A model generated the notes under the pieces. That model was not told the origin of the DNA. It searched no databases and was given only the letters and a program-made list of their open reading frames with translations. Shown here piece after piece: positions 40,893 through 50,541 of a stretch of DNA of 54,799 nucleotides. Where the stretch lies: positions 1 through 54,799 of the forward strand of contig CANQTO010000015.1 of the NCBI GenBank assembly GCA_947626785.1, in the 5' to 3' direction. Made by a program: the position numbers and the translations under genes. Source of the stretch: an uncultured Oscillospiraceae bacterium. Its GTDB lineage: Bacteria; Bacillota; Clostridia; Oscillospirales; Oscillospiraceae. How positions within the stretch are numbered: position 1 is the first letter of the stretch; each line of letters opens with the position of its first letter.

Positions 40893-43811
40893 ATGCTGAA
40901 ACTCAAGGCCATCAAAAAGGATTATTTTGTGGGGGAGTCCACCGTTCACGCGCTGAAGGGGATCGATCTGGAATTCCGGGAGCATGAATTCGTCGCCATT
41001 CTGGGCCACTCCGGCTGCGGCAAGACGACGCTGCTGAACATCGTGGGCGGCCTGGATCAGTATACCAGCGGCGATCTGATCATCAACGGCAAGTCCACCA
41101 AAAACTTCAACGACGGGGACTGGGACGCCTACCGGAACCACTCCATCGGCTTTGTGTTTCAGTCCTATAACCTAATCCCCCACCAGACGGTGCTGTCCAA
41201 CGTGGAGCTGGCGCTGACTCTGTCCGGCGTGGGCGCTTCTGAGCGGCGGAACCGGGCTGTGGAGGCGCTGGAGAAGGTGGGTCTGGGCGACCAGCTCAAT
41301 AAGAAGCCCAACCAGCTCTCCGGCGGCCAGATGCAGCGTGTGGCCATCGCCCGGGCCCTGGTCAATGACCCGGACATCCTGCTGGCCGACGAGCCCACCG
41401 GCGCTCTGGACTCGGACACCTCCGTACAGATCATGGATATCCTCCGAGAGATCTCCAAGGATAAGCTCATCATCATGGTCACCCACAACCCGGAGCTTGC
41501 CAACGAGTACGCCGGGCGCATTATCCGCCTGAAGGACGGACTCATCACCGCCGACAGCGACCCCTATTCCAGCGGGGAAGAGATCGCGGATCAGCAGGGG
41601 CACCGGCGCAAGCCCGCTATGAGCTTCTTTACCGCTCTGTCCCTCTCTACCAACAACCTGCTGACCAAAAAGGCCCGGACGATCCTGACAGCCTTTGCCG
41701 GCAGCATCGGCATCATCGGCATCGCCCTCATCATGTCCCTCTCCAACGGCATCCAGAACTACATCGACAAGGTGCAGGAGGACACCCTCTCCAGCTACCC
41801 CATCACCATCCAGGCGGAGACGGTGGATATGTCCGGCATGATCTCTTCCCTCATGGGCGTCCAGGCCAGCGCCATTGAAAACCGGCACGAGAAGGACGCC
41901 GTGTACTCCAGCACCATCATGTACGACCTGATGAACTCCATGATCTCCGCCGAGCGGGAGACCAACAACCTGAAGGCCTTCAAGAGCTATCTGGACGACC
42001 CGAACAGTGAGATCTCCCAGTACGTCAGCTCCATTCAATATTCCTATGACATGGACCTGAATTTCTACGCGGAAGATGTGGACGGCAACATCGTCAAGAC
42101 GGATATCGTGGAGCTCCTCCAGAGCGCCATGAGCGCTACCTATGGCGGGGACTACAGTTCCTTCTTCTCCACCTACGGCTCCTACTATTCTGTCGCCAAT
42201 GTCTGGCAGGAGATGCTGCCAGGAGAAAACGGCGAGTTGGTCAATCCGCTGTTGGAGGAGCAGTACGACATGCTCTACGGCAAATGGCCGGAAAACTATG
42301 ACGAGGCCGTGCTGGTCGTTGACCAGAACAACGAGATCTCCGACATGGTGCTCTATGCCCTGGGCCTCAAGTCCAACAGCAAGATCACCGACGATATGCA
42401 GGCTTTTATTTCCCAGGAGACCGTCGAGGTAGAATCCGAGAGCTGGAGCTATGAGGACGTGTGCAACATGTCCATCCGCTATATCTATCCCTCGGACCAG
42501 TACCAGTACGACGAGGAGACCGGAGAGTATATCAACTTAGCCGAAGAGGACCTGGGCCTGCGGACCCTGTATAACAACGGCATGGAGGTCAAGGTGGTGG
42601 GCATCGTCCGTCAGAACGCGGACGCCCTGTCCGGCATGCTCACCGGTTCCATCGGATACACCCACGCCCTGGTGGAGCACATCATGGCCGAGGCCGAGCA
42701 GAAGGACCTGGTCAAAAAGCAGCTGGAAGATCCGAAGACGGAAGTGTTCACCGGCCTGCCCTTCCTGGACGAGGGCGACGAGGCCCTCACCAATAGCAAG
42801 AAGACCCAGGCCGCCCAGGACTATCTGGCCAGCGCCACCGAGGAAGAGCTGGCAGACGTGTATATCGACTACATGTGCGTGCCCGAGGACGACTATGTCC
42901 AGGATCTGATCGACGAGCAGATGGAGGGCACCACCCGCAGCGATATCGAGGACATGGTCCTGGATTACTACCCGGAGTACGCCTCCTTTCTGGAGCAGAT
43001 GGACGACGACACGCTCTTTGACTACGTGGAGCAGATGATCGGCGAACAGGTCAAGGAGCAGTACGGCATCCAGATGCGGGCCATGTACGAGAAGCTCTCC
43101 GACCGGGAACTGGTGGAGGATTTCCAGAAGCTGGCCCTGGAGGAGGACGACTATCTCTGGATCTACGACAACGCCATGCCTCCCGTATACTCCGAGAGCA
43201 GCCTGAAGGACACCCTGAAGAAGCTGGGCTATGTGGACCTGGACAGCCCCAGCATCATCAACATCTACGCCTCCACCTTTGAGGACAAGGACAGCATCGC
43301 CGACGCCATCAGCCACTACAACGACACCGTAGAGGAAGAGGACCAGATCAGCTATACCGACGTGGTGGCGATCCTGATGAGCTCTATCACCACGATCATC
43401 AACGTGATCAGCTACGTGCTCATCGCCTTTGTGGCTATCTCCCTGGTGGTCTCCTCCATCATGATCGGCATCATCACCTATATCAGCGTCCTGGAGCGCA
43501 CCAAGGAGATCGGTATCCTCCGGGCCATCGGCGCCTCCAAGAAGGACGTGTCCAGGGTCTTTAACGCCGAGACCTTTATCATCGGCTTCACCGCCGGCGC
43601 CATCGGCATAGGGATGACCCTGCTGCTGAATATCCCCATCAACATCATCGTCCACGACCTGACCGGCATCCAGGCGCTTAACGCCACCCTGCCGCCGGTG
43701 GGCGGCGCGGCGCTGGTCGTTATCAGCGTGGTCCTGACCTTTATCGCCGGGCTCATTCCCTCCGGCCTCGCCGCCAAGAAGGACCCGGTGGAGGCCCTGC
43801 GCACCGAATAA
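40893..43811 (+). CDS. ABC transporter, ATPase fused to FtsX-type permease with large extracellular domain
   Basis: A 972-residue fusion. The N-terminal ATPase spans about 1-225 (GHSGCGKTT Walker A, NQLSGGQMQRVAIARAL signature, ILLADEPTGALDSDT Walker B). A first membrane helix (about 263-285) precedes an acidic extracellular domain of roughly 540 residues (about 290-825), then three helices with the FtsX permease core (SYVLIAFVAISLVVSSIMIGIITYISVLERTKEIGILRAIGASKKDVSRVF) and a C-terminal LAAKKDPVEALRTE. This is the MacB/type VII ABC layout, which uses mechanical work to move molecules or act on the envelope. MacB itself has the same fusion, but with a smaller external domain. Substrate unknown. 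Confidence 0.9.
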   Translation: MLKLKAIKKDYFVGESTVHALKGIDLEFREHEFVAILGHSGCGKTTLLNIVGGLDQYTSGDLIINGKSTKNFNDGDWDAYRNHSIGFVFQSYNLIPHQTVLSNVELALTLSGVGASERRNRAVEALEKVGLGDQLNKKPNQLSGGQMQRVAIARALVNDPDILLADEPTGALDSDTSVQIMDILREISKDKLIIMVTHNPELANEYAGRIIRLKDGLITADSDPYSSGEEIADQQGHRRKPAMSFFTALSLSTNNLLTKKARTILTAFAGSIGIIGIALIMSLSNGIQNYIDKVQEDTLSSYPITIQAETVDMSGMISSLMGVQASAIENRHEKDAVYSSTIMYDLMNSMISAERETNNLKAFKSYLDDPNSEISQYVSSIQYSYDMDLNFYAEDVDGNIVKTDIVELLQSAMSATYGGDYSSFFSTYGSYYSVANVWQEMLPGENGELVNPLLEEQYDMLYGKWPENYDEAVLVVDQNNEISDMVLYALGLKSNSKITDDMQAFISQETVEVESESWSYEDVCNMSIRYIYPSDQYQYDEETGEYINLAEEDLGLRTLYNNGMEVKVVGIVRQNADALSGMLTGSIGYTHALVEHIMAEAEQKDLVKKQLEDPKTEVFTGLPFLDEGDEALTNSKKTQAAQDYLASATEEELADVYIDYMCVPEDDYVQDLIDEQMEGTTRSDIEDMVLDYYPEYASFLEQMDDDTLFDYVEQMIGEQVKEQYGIQMRAMYEKLSDRELVEDFQKLALEEDDYLWIYDNAMPPVYSESSLKDTLKKLGYVDLDSPSIINIYASTFEDKDSIADAISHYNDTVEEEDQISYTDVVAILMSSITTIINVISYVLIAFVAISLVVSSIMIGIITYISVLERTKEIGILRAIGASKKDVSRVFNAETFIIGFTAGAIGIGMTLLLNIPINIIVHDLTGIQALNATLPPVGGAALVVISVVLTFIAGLIPSGLAAKKDPVEALRTE

Positions 43812-43818
43812 TGCCTCC

Positions 43819-43848
43819 GTCAGCCGCCGGGCAGTCCCGGCGGCTGAC
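43819..43848 (+). terminator. Palindrome after the ABC transporter gene
   Basis: A perfect 13-bp stem (43819-43831 with 43836-43848), but only a mixed AT stretch follows rather than a U-run. Confidence 0.55.
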
Positions 43849-43954
43849 AAATTCATCCTATTTTCCGCCCTTTTGCTCAAAATCTAACGCAATTTTGTGA
43901 AATACTCCGCTTTTTGCATTTTACTTGTGGGCAATCTTTGGTCATATTGCGTTC

Positions 43955-43983
43955 TTGACGGGAAAAAAGCGCCGCTGTATAAT
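43955..43983 (+). promoter_or_regulatory. Promoter of the asnB T-box transcript
   Basis: TTGACG (43955-43960), 17 bases, TATAAT (43978-43983). Confidence 0.85.
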
Positions 43984-43989
43984 AAAGCC

Positions 43990-44281
43990 ATCATAGGGCT
44001 TTTAAAAAGCCCTCCATAGAGTCAAAGGCATTGATGGAGCCAAGTAGCCTGGAAGGCTGCTCACAGCGAGCCGGGAAATGGTGGAAGCCCGGCAGCAAGC
44101 GCCAGGAGAATAACCCTCCGGAGCCGTGAACCCAAAGGCCAGCCGGCCGAGTAGGGGAGACGCGCTGTGCGGCGTTATGGCACACGGGCTTGTCTGAGCT
44201 CGATAAGGGACTGCTTCGGCAGTAAGTTAGGTGGCACCGCGGATCGGCAGCTATTCGTCCTAATAGTTTATGGACGGCTGC
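43990..44281 (+). ncRNA. T-box leader controlling asnB (asparagine specifier)
   Basis: The T-box core AGGTGGCACCGCGG is at 44229-44242. Stem I has the standard features, including GCGAGCCGGG and GGTGGAAGCCCGG for the apical loops, and an AAC triplet at 44112-44114 in a GAATAACCCTCC context, a good fit for an Asn specifier. The hairpin downstream (44247-44281, GCAGC/GCTGC and CGTCC/GGACG with a TATT bulge) has no immediate U-run. Confidence 0.9.
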
Positions 44282-44306
44282 GCAAAATTCGGAGGTGCTT
44301 TTTCTT

Positions 44307-45887
44307 ATGTGTTCGATCATGGGTTTCCTCTCTCCCACGCTGGATGAGAAAAGCGTCCGGCCCTTCTTCGACCGGACGGTCTCCCGCGGACCGGATCAGA
44401 CCCGCATTGAGAAGGCGGGCAGCGGCCTGCTCTGCTTTCACCGGCTGGCCATCATGGGCCTGCACGAGGAGGGCATGCAGCCCTTCCACCTAGGCAGGGA
44501 CATGGTGATCTGCAACGGGGAGCTCTACGGCTTCCGGAAGATGAAAAAGGGGCTGGAGGGGAAGTACTCCTTCAGGAGCGACTCGGACTGCGAGATCATT
44601 CTTCCCCTGTACAAGGAGCACGGTCTGGATATGTTCTCTCTGCTGGACGCGGAGTTTGCCATGATTCTCTATGATTGGGAGAAGGATGAGCTCATCGCCG
44701 CCCGGGACCCCATCGGCATCCGGCCCCTGTACTACGGCTATCTGGCCGACGGCGCGCCGGTCTTTGCCTCCGAGGCTAAGAACCTGGTGGGCCTGTGCCC
44801 GGAGATCCTGCCTTTCCCGCCGGGGCACTACTACGCCGGCGGCAAGTTCGTCCGCTATGCGGACCTGACCACTGTTTCCAGCTATTCTGAGGACGATCTG
44901 GACACGGTCTGCGCCAAGATCCGCGAAAAGCTTATCGCCGGGGTGGAGAAGCGCCTGGACGCGGACGCGCCCCTGGGCTTTCTGCTCTCCGGCGGGCTGG
45001 ACTCCAGCCTGGTCTGCGCTATCTCCGCCAAGCTCCTGCACCGGAAGATCAGGACCTTCGCTATCGGCATGGATCTGGACGCCATCGACCTGAAATATGC
45101 CCGCCAGGCGGCGGAGTTCATCGGCGCGGAGCACACGGAGGTCATCATGACCCGCCAGCAGGTCCTGGACTCCCTGGAGGAGGTCATTGCCCTGCTGGGC
45201 ACCTATGACATCACCACCATCCGGGCCAGCATGGGCATGTATCTGTGCTGCAAGGCCATCCATGAACAGACGGACGTGCGGGTCCTGATGACGGGGGAGA
45301 TCTCCGACGAGCTCTTCGGCTATAAGTACACGGACTTTGCCCCCTCCGCCGAGGCTTTCCAGCAGGAGGCCAAAAAGCGGATCGACGAGCTGCATATGTA
45401 CGACGTGCTCCGGGCCGACCGCTGCATCTCCGTCAACTCCCTGGAGGCCCGGGTGCCCTTTGGCGACCTGGATTTCGTGCGCTATGTGATGAGCGTGGAC
45501 CCGGCTCTCAAGCTCAACAGCTACGGCATGGGCAAGTACCTGCTGCGCAGGGCCTTTGCCGATGACCATATCCTGCCGGAGGGCATCCTCTGGCGGCAGA
45601 AAGCGGCCTTTTCCGATGCGGTGGGGCACTCCATGGTGGACGATCTGAAGGAGTACGCCGAGGGCCTGTACACCGACGAGGAGTACGAGGCGGCCCGGGC
45701 CAAATACGATTTTGCCCGGCCCTTCACCAAGGAGAGCCTGCTGTACCGGGAGATCTTCGAGAAATACTATCCCGGCCAGGCGCCCATGGTCAAGGACTTC
45801 TGGATGCCCAACCGGAGCTGGGAGGGCTGCGACGTGAACGATCCGTCCGCCCGTGTGCTGTCCAACTACGGCCAGAGCGGGTGCTGA
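44307..45887 (+). CDS. asnB: Asparagine synthetase B (glutamine-hydrolysing)
   Basis: A 526-residue enzyme. Translation from ATG 44307 puts the catalytic Cys at position 2 (MCSIMGF), which settles the start over an in-frame ATG 12 bases earlier. The Ntn-amidotransferase domain (RGPDQT, ICNGELYGF, DARD/AARDPIGIRPLYYG) is followed by the synthetase domain with the SGGLDSSLVCA pyrophosphate loop and GEISDELFGYKYT. It makes Asn from Asp using Gln and ATP. GGAGGT precedes the ATG. The Asn T-box makes expression rise when charged tRNA-Asn is low. An ANTAR regulator gene follows 24 bases later. Confidence 0.96.
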   Translation: MCSIMGFLSPTLDEKSVRPFFDRTVSRGPDQTRIEKAGSGLLCFHRLAIMGLHEEGMQPFHLGRDMVICNGELYGFRKMKKGLEGKYSFRSDSDCEIILPLYKEHGLDMFSLLDAEFAMILYDWEKDELIAARDPIGIRPLYYGYLADGAPVFASEAKNLVGLCPEILPFPPGHYYAGGKFVRYADLTTVSSYSEDDLDTVCAKIREKLIAGVEKRLDADAPLGFLLSGGLDSSLVCAISAKLLHRKIRTFAIGMDLDAIDLKYARQAAEFIGAEHTEVIMTRQQVLDSLEEVIALLGTYDITTIRASMGMYLCCKAIHEQTDVRVLMTGEISDELFGYKYTDFAPSAEAFQQEAKKRIDELHMYDVLRADRCISVNSLEARVPFGDLDFVRYVMSVDPALKLNSYGMGKYLLRRAFADDHILPEGILWRQKAAFSDAVGHSMVDDLKEYAEGLYTDEEYEAARAKYDFARPFTKESLLYREIFEKYYPGQAPMVKDFWMPNRSWEGCDVNDPSARVLSNYGQSGC

Positions 45888-45911
45888 TAAAAAAGAGGGG
45901 AGCAAGCTTTT

Positions 45912-46469
45912 ATGGCGGCGGTCCGAAAAATGTGCATCCTGATATCCGCCGGCTGTGCCGGCGTGGAAAGGCGCGCCGCCCGGCTGCTCCCCACCCTGCG
46001 TGTCCAGGCCGAGCTGCGCACCGTGCCAGCCGCTGAGCTGCTGTCTCTTTTGAGCGAGGCTCCGGCGGACGCCGTTATCCTCGGCCGGGAGGATTTTGAC
46101 CTGGCGGTGGAGATCGCCGGGCGCAGCTACGCGGGAGTCCTGCTGCTGGCCGGGGAGGGGGAGCTGGAGAGCCTGGCCGCCTCCTGCGTGGCCTCCGGGC
46201 TGTTGCTGGGCACGGCTGACCGTCTGGAGCAGGCCTTGCCCCAGCTGCTGGCCCTGTGCGCCCGCCTGCGCTCCATGCAGCAGCGCACCAACAGCCTCCG
46301 CCGGAAGCTGGATGACACCCGGCTCGTCAGCCGCGCCAAACTCCTGCTGATCCAGCGCTTTAAAATGAGCGAGGGGGAGGCTCACCGCTATCTGGAGAAG
46401 ACCGCCATGGACGCGGGGGAGCGGCTCCGGGATGTGGCGGAGCGGATCATCCGCACCTATGAAGAATAG
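45912..46469 (+). CDS. ANTAR-domain antiterminator with degenerate receiver domain
   Basis: A 185-residue protein. The N-terminal half is receiver-like (IIGREDF and GVLLLAGEGELESLAASCVASGLLLG), but I see no convincing phosphoacceptor Asp/Lys pair. A coiled linker (LCARLRSMQQRTNSLRRKLDDTR) leads to the ANTAR three-helix domain (LVSRAKLLLIQRFKMSEGEAHRYLEKTAMDAGERLRDVAERII). ANTAR proteins bind paired RNA hexaloops and prevent termination. The next gene is a type III glutamine synthetase with a terminator in its leader; NitR next to glnA in Clostridium saccharobutylicum is an established parallel. GAGGGG precedes the ATG. Confidence 0.88.
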   Translation: MAAVRKMCILISAGCAGVERRAARLLPTLRVQAELRTVPAAELLSLLSEAPADAVILGREDFDLAVEIAGRSYAGVLLLAGEGELESLAASCVASGLLLGTADRLEQALPQLLALCARLRSMQQRTNSLRRKLDDTRLVSRAKLLLIQRFKMSEGEAHRYLEKTAMDAGERLRDVAERIIRTYEE

Positions 46470-46540
46470 GCAAAGCGGCCGAATCGGGCGGAGGTCGTGC
46501 TCTGTTTTTGATGCAATCTCACAAAATCGCCCGCGATCTG

Positions 46541-46569
46541 TTGACAAACAGCCGCAATGGTCCTATAAT
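46541..46569 (+). promoter_or_regulatory. Perfect consensus promoter for the glutamine synthetase gene
   Basis: TTGACA (46541-46546), 17 bases, TATAAT (46564-46569). Confidence 0.9.
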
Positions 46570-46583
46570 CCCACGTATTGAAA

Positions 46584-46622
46584 CGGCAAAGACGTCGTGC
46601 GTAGGCGTCTTTGCCGCTTTTT
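46584..46622 (+). terminator. Leader terminator of the GSIII gene, possible ANTAR target
   Basis: CGGCAAAGACG (46584-46594) pairs perfectly with 46606-46616, followed by TTTTT (46618-46622), 52 bases before the start codon and only about 8 bases after the predicted transcription start. The 5' arm can instead fold as CGGC-AAAGAC-GTCG (46584-46597), whose six-base loop has A at position 1 and G at position 4. Confidence 0.8.
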
Positions 46623-46674
46623 ATCATGATCCCGCGCTTAAAAGTATCAAAATTAAGGAAACGAGGTCATTAAG

Positions 46675-48768
<2,094 letters not shown>

Positions 48769-48787
48769 TTTCAAATGCGACAGCTGC

Positions 48788-48822
48788 AAAAAATCTCCGG
48801 CCATTTCAGCCGGAGATTTTTT
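48788..48822. terminator. Bidirectional terminator between GSIII and the convergent papain-like gene
   Basis: AAAAAATCTCCGGC (48788-48801) pairs with 48809-48822, giving a U-run on both strands. The right arm covers the last codons of the minus-strand gene. Confidence 0.92.
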
Positions 48823-49492
48823 GTATAGAGATCACACCGCATATCAAGCTGGCGCTGTGCTCTTCCACATAGCGGTCGAATTCCGGCAGACGGATGTAAT
48901 ACAGCCTGCCCCAGGAGGAGATCCGCAGCCACTCGTCCTCCATACCGGTCGCGGTCACGAAATGGGCCTTGGCTCCGGAGGCGGGCGCGTAACTCCCATC
49001 CGGACGCCGGATATAAAAGCGCAGGCGGTTTTTCTGCCACAGTCTGGGGAAGTTCTGGCCGATGGCCAGCAGGGCAGGGGAGTCCTGCCGGAGGCTGTTC
49101 CAGACCCGGGGCCAGGCGGCCTTGGTCGCCGGGAGCACATGGGCCCTGAGTGGAATGTCCTCCGCACGGAAGAGCCGGTTTAGGCCCAGAGTCAGGGCGG
49201 TAGGGTTCGTCCCAAAGGGAGGGACGACGGGGAAATAGCGCCGAACAAGCTTTTGCAGCAGCCGGTCGTAGAGCTCTAAAGGGATCGGACCTTCGCGGGG
49301 CAGATCAGCCAGGAGCCTGTCCCCGCCGCCGTGGGCCCGGCTGCCGTAAATGGCCGCGTCCAGCGCCGCCACCGGCCCGCAGCCGCAGCGGCGCAGAGTC
49401 TCGCTGACAGACCAGAGCTGACAGCCTCCGTAGGAGATCACGTCGCCCTTGACGATGCGGACATAGGGGTGCTCCAGTTGAACGGCCGCCAT
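48806..49492 (-). CDS. Putative papain-like (C39-type) cysteine protease, unverified
   Basis: A 228-residue protein. The segment SETLRRCGCGPVAALDAAIYG has a candidate nucleophile at Cys38 in a CGP context, as in C39-like and bacterial papain-like proteins. AKAHFVTATGMEDEWLRISSWG carries a candidate His (177) followed by the polar-Trp-Gly motif of that fold. No signal peptide is visible. No family is recognised by eye, so the function is inference from motif order alone. GGGAGGTATG precedes the ATG. It is divergent from the MoxR-VWA operon, with back-to-back promoters. Confidence 0.5.
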   Translation of the reverse strand: MAAVQLEHPYVRIVKGDVISYGGCQLWSVSETLRRCGCGPVAALDAAIYGSRAHGGGDRLLADLPREGPIPLELYDRLLQKLVRRYFPVVPPFGTNPTALTLGLNRLFRAEDIPLRAHVLPATKAAWPRVWNSLRQDSPALLAIGQNFPRLWQKNRLRFYIRRPDGSYAPASGAKAHFVTATGMEDEWLRISSWGRLYYIRLPEFDRYVEEHSASLICGVISIQKISG

Positions 49493-49528
49493 TTTGCATA
49501 CCTCCCTGCATATTCGTGCATATACAAA

Positions 49529-49557
49529 AGTATACCCGTCTTTTGAAGAAAACGCAA
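49529..49557 (-). promoter_or_regulatory. Promoter of the papain-like gene
   Basis: On the minus strand: TTGCGT (complement of 49552-49557), 17 bases, TATACT (complement of 49529-49534). Confidence 0.7.
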
Positions 49558-49565
49558 GATTCCTG

Positions 49566-49594
49566 GTGACAAAAGAGGGGAGCAGTGCTATAAT
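49566..49594 (+). promoter_or_regulatory. Promoter of the moxR-VWA operon
   Basis: GTGACA (49566-49571), 17 bases, TATAAT (49589-49594). Confidence 0.75.
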
Positions 49595-49629
49595 TTCCCC
49601 GAATAGAGCGAGAACAGGGGGCTTGTGTT

Positions 49630-50541
49630 ATGCTTGATTTTTTGCGCGCTGAGGGAATCGGCGAGAGCGTCATCTCCCGAATTGAGGACTTTCGCAGGAT
49701 GTACCCAACTCCGGAGGAGCAGCGGTACCGGGTCCCGAAACCTAAGTTCCACTATTACGGGAAAGAGATCTGGCTCAAGGCCCTGACGGCCCTGTTGTCC
49801 GGGGAAAATCTGCTGCTGGTCGGACCCAAAGCTACGGGAAAAAACGTCCTGGCTGAGAACCTGGCGGCGGTCTTTGACCGGCCGGCCTGGGACGTGTCCT
49901 TCTATTTAAATACGGACGCCGCCTCCCTGATCGGGACAGACACCTTTAAAAACGGGGAGGTCACCCTGCGGCACGGGCCCATCACCCAGTGCGCCGAGTA
50001 CGGCGGCTTCGGCGTTTTGGACGAGATCAATATGGCCAAAAACGAGTCCTTGGCCGTGCTCCATGCCACGCTGGATTTCCGGCGCATCATCGATGTGCCT
50101 GGCTATGAACGGATCAGCCTGGCCCCCAGCACCCGCTTTATCGCCACCATGAACTACGGCTACGCGGGCACCCGGGAGATTAACGAGGCCCTGGCCTCCC
50201 GCTTTATGGTCATCAACATGCCTATCATCTCCAAGGAGAGCCTCATCAAGCTCCTGAAGGCCCAGTATCCCCAGCTGAAGGACGCCTTTGCCGAACAGCT
50301 GGCCGGGCTCTTTCAGGAGATCCGGGCCAAGTGTGAGAGCGCGGAGATCTCCACCAAGGCGCTGGACCTGCGGGGTCTTATCGCGGCGGTCTCCCTGGCT
50401 AAAAACGGCCTGTCCATCTCCCAGGCCCTGGAGCTTGGCATCATCAACAAGTCCTTTGACGATTACGAGCGCCAGCTGGTCTCCGACCTGATCAGCGCCC
50501 GCGTCCCGGAGCTGCCGTCGGAGGAGCTCTTCGAGCCATGA
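49630..50541 (+). CDS. MoxR-family AAA ATPase
   Basis: A 303-residue AAA ATPase of the MoxR/CbbQ type. Walker A lies at 65-72 (GPKATGKN), Walker B in GVLDEINMAK (128-137), and the sensor/arginine region in TRFIATMNYGYAGTREINEALASRFMV. The Walker A is atypical: Ala replaces the middle Gly, and the Ser/Thr that normally binds Mg is Asn. MoxR proteins pair with VWA-domain proteins to insert cofactors or remodel enzymes (NirQ/NorD, CobS/CobT, CbbQ/CbbO). The partner here overlaps the stop by 4 bases. The target is unknown. Confidence 0.88.
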   Translation: MLDFLRAEGIGESVISRIEDFRRMYPTPEEQRYRVPKPKFHYYGKEIWLKALTALLSGENLLLVGPKATGKNVLAENLAAVFDRPAWDVSFYLNTDAASLIGTDTFKNGEVTLRHGPITQCAEYGGFGVLDEINMAKNESLAVLHATLDFRRIIDVPGYERISLAPSTRFIATMNYGYAGTREINEALASRFMVINMPIISKESLIKLLKAQYPQLKDAFAEQLAGLFQEIRAKCESAEISTKALDLRGLIAAVSLAKNGLSISQALELGIINKSFDDYERQLVSDLISARVPELPSEELFEP

